Assembly (NCBI RefSeq): GCF_014656295.1
Contig: NZ_BNCD01000032.1
Coordinates: 1-64,000 of the forward strand
From: Streptomyces sulfonofaciens
GTDB lineage: Bacteria; Actinomycetota; Actinomycetes; Streptomycetales; Streptomycetaceae
DNA length: 64,000 bases
Reading direction: 5' to 3'
Both the position numbers and the translations under genes were made by a program. Positions 57,431 through 64,000 of this stretch are shown here, piece by piece. The notes beneath the pieces were generated by a model. The model was not told the origin of the DNA, did not search any database, and was given only the letters and a program-made list of their open reading frames with translations. Numbering within the stretch: position 1 is the stretch's first letter; each line of letters begins with the position of its first letter.

Positions 57431-58441
57431 ATGGCTTTCGAACCGCCGCAACGCCTGGTGCGTGCGCTCGACGAGGCGCGGCGCGACGGGAGCGGGCCGG
57501 AGTCCGGAGCCGCCGGCGCCGTCTGGCTGGGCGCGCTGTCGCGGCTGGTGGAGTCGGCGGTGGCCGGGCGCGGCCTGACGGTGGAGCGTGTGCACGTGCC
57601 CGGTGGCCGCGGCAGCCTCGTGCTGCTGGTGCGGCGCGCGGACGGCGGCCCCGCGGTGCTCAAGCTGGCGCCGCCGCAGGCACGTCCGGCCGACGAACGT
57701 GCGGCGCTCGGGCACTGGGCGGGCCGCGGTGCGGTCCGGCTCCTCGACGGGCCCGGCGAGGAGCCGGGCGCAGACGGGGCGGACGCCCCGGGCGGGGCCG
57801 GGGGACGCGCCGCGCCGCGCGGGGGTGCCGTGGAGGACGACGGGGCACTGCTGCTTGAGCGGCTGCAACCGGACGTGCCGGTGCGCTCGCTGCCGGAGGC
57901 GAAATCCATGCTGGAGGCCGCCGGGACGCTGCGCCGGCTGTGGGTCGAGCCGCCCGGCGGACACTGCTTCGAGACGGTCGGCGAGCGCACCGGGCGGCAG
58001 GCGGAGGCGATGCGGGCCGGGGCCGAGGCGTCCGGGGACGCGGATGTCGCCGCGCTCGTCGAGGCGGCGCTCGGCGCGCGGGCCGAGTTGCTGGCCGCTC
58101 CGGTGGAGGCGCGGCTGCTGCACGGGGCGTTCCGGCAGAGCAAGGTACTGGCGGGCGAGCGGCTGCCCTGGCTCGCCGTGGGGCCCGATCCGGTGGTCGG
58201 GGAGTGCGCCTTCGACCTGGCCCGGCTGGTGCGGGACCGGGTCGAGGACGCGATCGCCGCGCCGTCCGGACCGGCCCTCGCCAGGCGGCGGGTCAAGCGG
58301 CTCGCCGAGTCCCTGGACGTGGATCGGGACCGGTTGAACGGGTGGACGCTCTTCCGGACGGTCGAGTCCGCGGTGCGCGCGCTGCGGGTGGGGCGGGCCC
58401 GGGACGCGGAGCTCCTCCTGGAGTTCGCGACATGGCTGTAG
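57431..58441 (+). CDS. aminoglycoside-phosphotransferase-like protein lacking catalytic residues
   Basis: A 336-residue protein with the kinase-like fold of the APH family: an N-lobe with SLVLLVRRADGGPAVLKLAPP (lysine of the nucleotide site) and a C-lobe with WLAVGPDPVVGECAFDLARL. In active members the catalytic loop reads HGDxxxxN and the metal site IDP; here they read HGAFRQSK and VGP, so both the catalytic Asp/Asn and the metal Asp appear replaced. It is more likely a pseudokinase or binding protein than a resistance enzyme. The ATG is supported by GGAAGGGA at long spacing. Confidence 0.75.
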   Translation: MAFEPPQRLVRALDEARRDGSGPESGAAGAVWLGALSRLVESAVAGRGLTVERVHVPGGRGSLVLLVRRADGGPAVLKLAPPQARPADERAALGHWAGRGAVRLLDGPGEEPGADGADAPGGAGGRAAPRGGAVEDDGALLLERLQPDVPVRSLPEAKSMLEAAGTLRRLWVEPPGGHCFETVGERTGRQAEAMRAGAEASGDADVAALVEAALGARAELLAAPVEARLLHGAFRQSKVLAGERLPWLAVGPDPVVGECAFDLARLVRDRVEDAIAAPSGPALARRRVKRLAESLDVDRDRLNGWTLFRTVESAVRALRVGRARDAELLLEFATWL

Positions 58442-58742
58442 CACCTGCGCACCCCGCCACGGCCGTGGCGCGGGCGCGCTCCGACGCATGGCCCCGCGAG
58501 GTCCCGCGCGCCACGCAGGGCGCGCAGGGCGCGCCTCACCGCCGTACGGACGCGGAGCAGCGAGCGCGGCGCACGGCCCGCGGGCGGCGCCGGGCCGGCA
58601 ACGGCCTGCGCGGAGCCCGTCCACGGCATCCGGCACAGGGTCCGTCGACGACGGTCCGCACCGGGCCCCGGCGGCGGCAGGGGCCCGGCCGAGCCGGGCC
58701 CCTGCCGCCGGCCTGGCCGAGCCTGACCTGTCCGAGCCGGAC
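58442..58742. terminator. convergent intergenic region with a strong terminator
   Basis: The stem lies at 58672-58710: CGGCGGCAGGGGCCCGGC and its perfect 18-base complement (58693-58710) with a CGA loop, between two converging genes and usable in both directions. The remaining ~230 bases hold no gene. Confidence 0.85.
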
Positions 58743-60446
58743 CTAGCCGAGCTGGGCCGTCAGACGGGACACCGCCTCGTCCACCGTCACGTCCTCGCGC
58801 TCCCCCGACCTGCGGTCCTTGAGCTCGACCACGCCCTCTCCCGCGCGCCGGCCCGCGACGAGGATCGTCGGCACGCCGATCAGCTCCGCGTCGGTGAACT
58901 TCACTCCCGGCGACACCCCGGCACGGTCGTCCACCAGGACGCGGACGCCCGCCGCGCCCAGCCGCTCCGCGACGGACAGCGCGAGCTCCGTCTGCAGCGA
59001 CTTGCCCGCGGCCACGATGTGCACGTCCGCCGGCGCCACCTCGCGGGGCCAGCACAGCCCCTGCTCGTCGGCGGTCTGCTCGGCGAGCGCCGCCACCGCA
59101 CGTGAGACCCCGAGGCCGTAGGAGCCCATGGTGACCCGCACCGGCTTGCCGTTCTCGCCCAGTACGTCGAACTGGAAGGCGTCCGCGTACTTGCGGCCGA
59201 GCTGGAAGCAGTGGCCGATCTCGATGCCGCGGGCCAGCGTCAGTCCCGTACCGCAGACCGGGCAGGGGTCGCCCTCCTCGACGACCACCACGTCGAGGTA
59301 GTCGTCGACGTCGAAGTCACGGCCGCAGACGACGTTCCCGGCGTGGGTGCCGGGCTTGTTGGCACCGGTGATCCATGCGGTGCCGGGTGCCACCCGCGGG
59401 TCGGCGATGTAGCGGACCTTGTCCAGGCCCTGCGGGCCGACGTAGCCGCGGACCAGGTCGGGGCGGCCCTCGAAGTCCTCCGCGGTGACGAGTTCGACGA
59501 CGGCGGGCGCCAGGTGCTCGCCGAGCTTGCCGAGGTCCACCTCGCGATCGCCGGGCACGCCCACGGCGACGATCTCGCCGTCCACCTTGACCAGCAGGTT
59601 CTTCAGCGTGGCCGACGCCGGGACGCCGAGGTGCGCGGCCAGCGTCTCGATGGTCGGGGTGTCGGGGGTGTCCAGTTCCTCGATGGCCGGGTGGTCGGCG
59701 GCGGCCACGGTCGGCGCCTTGAAGGTGACGGCCTCGGTGTTCGCCGCGTAGCCGCAGGACGGGCAGCGCACGAACGTGTCCTCGCCGGCTGCCGCCGGGG
59801 CGAGGAACTCCTCGGACTGGGAGCCGCCCATCGCGCCGGAGACCGCGGAGACGATGCTGTACTCGAACCCGAGCCGGTCGAAGATCCGCTGGTAGGCCGC
59901 GCGGTGCAGGGCGTAGGACTCCGCCAGCCCCTCGTCGGAGGTGTCGAAGGAGTACGAGTCCTTCATCAGGAACTCTCGGCCGCGCAGCACGCCGGCGCGC
60001 GGGCGGGCCTCGTCGCGGTACTTCGTCTGCACCTGGTAGATCATCACCGGCAGGTCCTTGTAGGACGTGCACTGGTCCTTGACGATCTGGGTGAAGACCT
60101 CCTCGTGGGTGGGCCCGAGGAGGTAGTCGCCGCCCTTGCGGTCCCTGAGCCGGAAGAGCAGGTCGCCGTACTCCTCCCAGCGGCCCGTGACCTCGTAGGG
60201 CTCCCTGGGGAGCAGGGCGGGCAGCAGCACCTCCTGGGCGCCGATGGCGTCCATCTCCTCGCGGACGATCCGCGCGACGTTCTCCAGGACCTGCTTGCCG
60301 ATCGGCAGCCAGGACCAGATTCCGGCGGCGTTGCGGCGCACGTAGCCGGCGCGGACCAGCAGCTTGTGGTTGAGCGTCTCGGCGTCCGCCGGGTCGTCGC
60401 GCAGTGTCTTGATCATCAACCGGGACATGCGCTGGACCTGGGCCAT
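58743..60446 (-). CDS. proS: prolyl-tRNA synthetase, bacterial type
   Basis: A 567-residue class II synthetase charging tRNA-Pro. Features are the motif 2 region [21 protein letters not shown], an inserted editing domain (about residues 230-385) as in bacterial-type enzymes, motif 3 GSYGLGVSR and a C-terminal anticodon-binding domain. ATG 60446 has AGGAGATC upstream; an upstream extension of 31 codons is unsupported. Confidence 0.97.
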   Translation of the reverse strand: MAQVQRMSRLMIKTLRDDPADAETLNHKLLVRAGYVRRNAAGIWSWLPIGKQVLENVARIVREEMDAIGAQEVLLPALLPREPYEVTGRWEEYGDLLFRLRDRKGGDYLLGPTHEEVFTQIVKDQCTSYKDLPVMIYQVQTKYRDEARPRAGVLRGREFLMKDSYSFDTSDEGLAESYALHRAAYQRIFDRLGFEYSIVSAVSGAMGGSQSEEFLAPAAAGEDTFVRCPSCGYAANTEAVTFKAPTVAAADHPAIEELDTPDTPTIETLAAHLGVPASATLKNLLVKVDGEIVAVGVPGDREVDLGKLGEHLAPAVVELVTAEDFEGRPDLVRGYVGPQGLDKVRYIADPRVAPGTAWITGANKPGTHAGNVVCGRDFDVDDYLDVVVVEEGDPCPVCGTGLTLARGIEIGHCFQLGRKYADAFQFDVLGENGKPVRVTMGSYGLGVSRAVAALAEQTADEQGLCWPREVAPADVHIVAAGKSLQTELALSVAERLGAAGVRVLVDDRAGVSPGVKFTDAELIGVPTILVAGRRAGEGVVELKDRRSGEREDVTVDEAVSRLTAQLG

Positions 60447-60481
60447 GGTGATCTCCTGCGACGAAAAGGGTGATGGGCAGG

Positions 60482-60487
60482 AGGTTA
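60482..60487 (-). promoter_or_regulatory. candidate -10 of proS
   Basis: TAACCT on the minus strand lies 36 bases before the start; the putative -35 (TTCCGG) is weak. Confidence 0.3.
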
Positions 60488-60611
60488 GCCGGGCGGCCCG
60501 GGCCACCGGAAATCGATAAGGAGGCCGCCGGTCCCGCACGGGCCGCGGTCCCGGCCGTCGCCGGCCGCGGCAGCGGCCCGCCGCCGGCTGCGCGCCGGTG
60601 CCCGCTGCCCC

Positions 60612-61181
60612 CTATCGGCGCAGCGGCAGCGGGGCGCCCATCACCGCGTACGGCTTGGGCGCGCTCGGGAAGTGCACCTGCCTGGCCAGGTCGACGTAGC
60701 CGAGCGAGTGGTACAGGGCGCGGGCCGGGCTGTCGGTGTCGATGGCGGAGAGGATGGAGCGCGGCTGGTCCGCGCCGTCCGTGAGGGTGGTGATCAGGGC
60801 GCGGCCGATGCCTCGGTTCTGGTAGGCGGGCAGCACGTGCAGCTCGGTGATCACGAAGGAGTCGTCCAGCCAGCCGTCCTGGCCCTGGCTGCGCAGATAC
60901 GGGGCGACGACGGTGGACCACCAGTGGGCGCGGTCGTTGGGCATGCCGTAGACGAAGCCGACCAGGCGGCCGTCGGCGCGGGTGGCGCCGAGGGCGCGGG
61001 CGCCGGGGTGGGCGATGTGCCGCAGCACGATCTGCCTGCGGACGCTGATCTCGTCGTCGCTGAGCCCGAAGGCGTGGGCCTGGACCGCGAGCGCGTCGTC
61101 CACGCGCACGGCCAGGTCCAGCGGTGCGATCACCACGTCGTCGTCGGAGGTGTGGGGGGAGCGACCGGGGATGCGCAGCAT
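60612..61181 (-). CDS. GNAT family N-acetyltransferase
   Basis: A 189-residue acetyl-CoA-dependent acyltransferase. The acetyl-CoA loop is in ITELHVLPAYQNRGIGRALI, and ARALYHSLGYVDL is the usual C-terminal motif. The start chosen is ATG 61181: TAGTCT lies 7 bases upstream, as for dapA, suggesting a leaderless transcript; a start 14 codons earlier cannot be excluded. Substrate unknown. Confidence 0.88.
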   Translation of the reverse strand: MLRIPGRSPHTSDDDVVIAPLDLAVRVDDALAVQAHAFGLSDDEISVRRQIVLRHIAHPGARALGATRADGRLVGFVYGMPNDRAHWWSTVVAPYLRSQGQDGWLDDSFVITELHVLPAYQNRGIGRALITTLTDGADQPRSILSAIDTDSPARALYHSLGYVDLARQVHFPSAPKPYAVMGAPLPLRR

Positions 61182-61328
61182 GCCGGGGAGACTACCCCCC
61201 GCCCGGCGGGGCGCGGGCGGCACTCCGTACGAACGGGTGTGGACGCGGTGCGGGGCCGGTGCGGGGCGGTGCCGCAGCGGTGGCCGAGGGGTGGCGGGGT
61301 GGTGGCGCGGCCCGGTGCGGGGCGGTGC

Positions 61329-61347
61329 GGGGCGGGGCGGGGCGGGG
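61329..61347 (+). other. potential G-quadruplex, four GGGG runs with single-base loops
   Basis: GGGG-C-GGGG-C-GGGG-C-GGGG on the plus strand within a 288-base G-rich gap between the two acetyltransferase genes. The gap otherwise consists of GGTGCGGGGC-like repeats and contains no gene. Confidence 0.7.
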
Positions 61348-61469
61348 CGCAGGGGCTCGGTGCGGCGGCGCGGCGCGGTGCGAGGGCGCGGCGCGGGGAC
61401 GTGCGGACGCCGTGCGAGGACGTGCGGACGGGTGCGAGTGTGCCGGGCCGGTCCTGCCGCGGCGGCCGG

Positions 61470-62318
61470 TCAGAACAGCACGCTCATGAACGCGCCGACC
61501 TCCTGGAACCCGACGCGCCGATACGCGGCGCGCGCCGCGTGGTTGAAGTCGTTGACGTAGAGGCTGGCGACCGGGGCTATGTCCGCGAAGGCGTGCCTGA
61601 GCACGGCCGCCATGCCGGGCGCGGCGAGCCCGCGGCCGCGGTACTCGGGTGCGACCCAGACGCCCTGGATCTGGCAGGCCTGCGGTGTGGCGGCGCCGAT
61701 CTCCGCCTTGAAGACGACCTTGCCGTCCTGGTCGAGCCGGGCGAAGGAGCGCCCTGCGCCGACGAGTTCGGCGACCCGGGCCTGGTAGAGCAGGCCGCCG
61801 TCGCCCGAGAGCGGCGAGACGCCGACCTCCTCGGTGAACATCGCCACGCAGGCCGGCATGATCGTGTCCAGCTCGTCCTTGCGGATCCGGCGCACGTACG
61901 GGTCCGGGGGGACGGCGGCGGGCATCCGGTCGGTGGCCATCAGGGGCTGGTGCGCGCGGACCTCGCGGGCCGGTCCCCAGCTTGGTTCCAGCAGGCGCCA
62001 CAACTGGGCGGTGGGTCCCGCGGGTCCCACGATGGACGAACAGCGCCGGCCCGTCCTGCGGGCCCGCTCGGCGAAGCCGCGCACGGCGGCGGGCGTGGCG
62101 CAGACGGGGACCAGGTTGGCGCCGGCGTAGCAGAGCGACTGCAGCACGCCGTCGGCGTACCAGCCCCACATCTCGCCGCCGAGCCGCCAGGGATCGAGCC
62201 CGGCGATCTGGACACGGGCGGTCACGAAGGCGTTGGCGACCGGCTCGCGGCCGAGTACCGCCAGCGCGGCGTCCAGGTCACTCGGTTCGAGGACCCGGGT
62301 GGTGGTCTGCGTCAACAC
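61470..62318 (-). CDS. GNAT acetyltransferase with N-terminal DUF4081-type domain
   Basis: A 282-residue protein. The N-terminal half (ANAFVTARVQIAGLDPWRLG, then WGWYADG) fits the DUF4081 family usually joined to GNAT domains in actinobacteria; the C-terminal GNAT half has GVWVAPEYRGRGLAAPGMAA and YVNDFNHAARAAYRRVGF. GTG 62318; a TTG start one codon later is possible. Substrate unknown. Confidence 0.87.
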   Translation of the reverse strand: MLTQTTTRVLEPSDLDAALAVLGREPVANAFVTARVQIAGLDPWRLGGEMWGWYADGVLQSLCYAGANLVPVCATPAAVRGFAERARRTGRRCSSIVGPAGPTAQLWRLLEPSWGPAREVRAHQPLMATDRMPAAVPPDPYVRRIRKDELDTIMPACVAMFTEEVGVSPLSGDGGLLYQARVAELVGAGRSFARLDQDGKVVFKAEIGAATPQACQIQGVWVAPEYRGRGLAAPGMAAVLRHAFADIAPVASLYVNDFNHAARAAYRRVGFQEVGAFMSVLF

Positions 62319-62701
62319 GGATGCGGGGCCTCACCGGACGGGCTGTTGGTCCTGGCACTGTACCCGGCGGGGTTGTGCGGCGCTGCCCCGCCGGAGGGGT
62401 CCGGCGTCCGGTGGGCGGATCCCGGCCATCGGCGCGGGCCGGGCGTCCCCGGCGCCCGGCCCCGTTCGTCCACCGGTCGCGGGCGGGACGCCTCCGCCGG
62501 CCCCGTGCGGGGGCGTGGCGCGTGCGGTCCCCCGTGCCCCGGTGGGGCGTGGGGACCGCACGAGAGGCCGCGGCGGGCGCCCGGTGCCGCATGCCGTCCT
62601 CGCGGCCCCGCACGGGGCCCCGCCCGGGCCCGTGCCGTCCCCGGGGCCGGCCGTCCGGCTCCGGGCCCCGCCCGCCGGTGCCCGGCCGTCCCCCGGCTGC
62701 C
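62319..62701. other. intergenic region before the ABC permeases
   Basis: No gene seen; very GC-rich. A 17-bp direct repeat, GCCGTCCCCCGGCTGCC, occurs at 62685-62701 and 62705-62721, flanking the permease stop codon. Confidence 0.6.
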
Positions 62702-63610
62702 TCAGCCGTCCCCCGGCTGCCGCGGCGTCTCCTCCCTGACCCGGGTGACGAGCTGGGTCAGGTTGACGAAGCGGAGTGCGATCACCAGGAGCACCAGCAT
62801 CGAGCCCGTGTACATCACGGCCATGGCGTCGATGGACTGCTGGGTGCGGATGCCCGCGGAGAACACCGCGTAGTACAGCGCCACGACCAGGGTCTGGCTC
62901 TCGGGCCCCGCGGTGAGGAAGGTCAGCTCGAACATGCCGACGGTGCGCACCAGCACCAGCACGGACGCCGCGAGGATGCCGGGCACCAGGAGCGGCGCGA
63001 GCACCCTCAGCATGACCGACCGGGTGCGCGCCCCGCACATCCGGGCGGCCGCCTCGATGCGCGGATCGATCTGCTCGATGAACGGGGTCATGGTGAGCAC
63101 CACGAAGGGCACGGACGGCACCAGGTTCGCCAGCACCACCCCGGTGAGCGTCCCGGCCAGGTGGAACTTGTACAGGACGGTCGCCAGCGGGATGCCGTAG
63201 GTGAGCGGCGGCACGAGGATCGGCAGCAGGAACAGCAGCATGACGGCCTTCTTGCCGGGGAAGCCGCGCCGGGCGAGCGCGTAGGCGGACGTCACCCCGA
63301 TCACCACCGAGACCGCGACGACGAGGACGGCCACCAGTGCGGTCGTCCAGAAGACCTGGCCGAGCGAGAACTCCCGCCACGCGGACCCGTACCACTTGGT
63401 GGTCCAGCCGTCGGGCAGCCAACTGGTGAACCAGCGGGTGCCCAGCGAGTCGGCGAGCGGGACGCCGATGATCCCCGCGAGGTTGACGAAGAAGAACCCG
63501 AAGACCACCACCGCGACCCAGTTGCCCGGGCGCCGGTACCACCGCCTGGCCGGCTCCCCCGGCTCCCCCGTGTCCCGGGCACCGCCCGGTCTGCGCACGA
63601 CGTCCGCCAT
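62702..63610 (-). CDS. ABC transporter permease, PotC-like
   Basis: A 302-residue inner-membrane permease with about six helices. The ATPase-contact motif lies in EAAARMCGARTRSVMLRVLA, and TSAYALARRGFPGKK precedes the transmembrane core, as in permeases for polyamines, iron or phosphonates. ATG 63610 overlaps the stop of the upstream permease by one base, so both belong to one transporter. The substrate cannot be told from sequence alone; the binding protein and ATPase must lie beyond the right edge. Confidence 0.88.
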   Translation of the reverse strand: MADVVRRPGGARDTGEPGEPARRWYRRPGNWVAVVVFGFFFVNLAGIIGVPLADSLGTRWFTSWLPDGWTTKWYGSAWREFSLGQVFWTTALVAVLVVAVSVVIGVTSAYALARRGFPGKKAVMLLFLLPILVPPLTYGIPLATVLYKFHLAGTLTGVVLANLVPSVPFVVLTMTPFIEQIDPRIEAAARMCGARTRSVMLRVLAPLLVPGILAASVLVLVRTVGMFELTFLTAGPESQTLVVALYYAVFSAGIRTQQSIDAMAVMYTGSMLVLLVIALRFVNLTQLVTRVREETPRQPGDG

Positions 63611-64000
63611 CAGCCCTTGCCTCCTGTCGCGCCCCGGTACAGCAGCGAGCGCCAGGCGAGCACGATGGCGACGACGGCGAGCATCACGGCCGCCATGATC
63701 ATGGCGATGGCGGAGCCCATCGAGTAGTCGAAGCTCTGGAAGGCGGCCTGGTACGCCTCGATGGAGATGACGTGGGTGCTCCCGCGCGGGTCGCCGACCA
63801 ACTGTGCGGACGGGAAGACGGCGAAGGCCAGCACGAAGGAGAGGCAGAACGTGATCGCGAGGCCGGGTGCCAGCAGCGGCAGCAGGATGTAGCGGAAGCG
63901 GTGCCTGCGGGCGGCGCCGAGGGTCGCGGCGGCCTGTTCCAGGCTGGGGTCGATGCCGGTGAGGTAGGAGAGCGTGAGCAGGTACGAGAAGGGGAAACCG
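63610..64000 (-). CDS. ABC transporter permease, partial (5' end outside window)
   Basis: The C-terminal ~129 residues of a permease. The frame is open to the right edge, beginning GFPFSYLLTLSYLTGIDPSL and carrying the ATPase-contact motif EQAAATLGAARRHRFRYILL, followed by helices around LAITFCLSFVLAFAVFPSAQ and AMIMAAVMLAVVAIVLAW. It is PotB-like by position before a PotC-like gene and coupled to it by TGATG. Confidence 0.85.
   Translation of the reverse strand, partial: GFPFSYLLTLSYLTGIDPSLEQAAATLGAARRHRFRYILLPLLAPGLAITFCLSFVLAFAVFPSAQLVGDPRGSTHVISIEAYQAAFQSFDYSMGSAIAMIMAAVMLAVVAIVLAWRSLLYRGATGGKG

Noticed and set aside
57431-58441. Annotation as an aminoglycoside resistance kinase
   Set aside because: Catalytic Asp and Asn and the metal Asp are missing from the expected motifs, so activity is doubtful.

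Overview
The window comes from a high-GC actinomycete, almost certainly a Streptomyces. The evidence is the very GC-rich coding sequence with frequent GTG starts, a BldB-type developmental regulator, an actinobacterial type VII (ESX) secretion locus, and the conserved block rnj-dapA-thyX ... dapB ... pnp-rpsO ... ribF-truB-rbfA-infB-ylxR-nusA-rimP ... proS. Gene order resembles the Streptomyces core chromosome as I remember it. No phage, insertion sequence, tRNA or CRISPR was seen. The 5' leader of a ribosomal RNA operon reads off the left edge.

Layout. (1) 1-11430: rRNA leader, then mostly leftward housekeeping genes: RNase J, dapA, thyX, two small membrane proteins, dapB, an M16 peptidase, pnp and rpsO. 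(2) 11670-40343: a complete type VII secretion locus. eccD and eccC diverge. Behind eccC lie two tandem three-gene cassettes, each made of a small helical protein, a ~750-residue WXG-headed protein and a lipoprotein. Then come bldB, a leftward operon of two WXG100 proteins, a mycosin, a PPE/Esp-like low-complexity protein and a helical partner, followed by a second mycosin with eccB, then eccE with an unknown gene, and a 1362-residue EspI-like low-complexity/ParA ATPase. (3) 40731-46998: a five-gene peptide-type ABC importer in which the last four genes overlap by ATGA. (4) 47481-55841: the leftward RNA/translation cluster rimP-nusA-ylxR-infB-ylxP-rbfA-truB-ribF. (5) 56173-58441: a lipoprotein, a ferritin-like protein and a kinase-fold protein lacking catalytic residues. 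(6) 58743-64000: proS, two GNAT acetyltransferases and two ABC permease genes, the last cut by the window edge.

Functional picture. EccB, EccC, EccD and EccE with two mycosins form the secretion machine; the Esx pair and the WXG-headed proteins are the likely cargo. The two cassettes look like a duplicated cargo/partner/lipoprotein unit. In the first copy, GC drops sharply across the C-terminal part of the cargo and its lipoprotein while the second copy stays GC-rich, which suggests that a module was replaced. bldB sits inside this locus behind a strong palindrome, placing a developmental regulator next to secretion genes. Several strong RNA hairpins sit at start sites, notably in front of RNase J and inside the first codons of the M16 peptidase gene behind pnp; both are plausible RNase-dependent control points.
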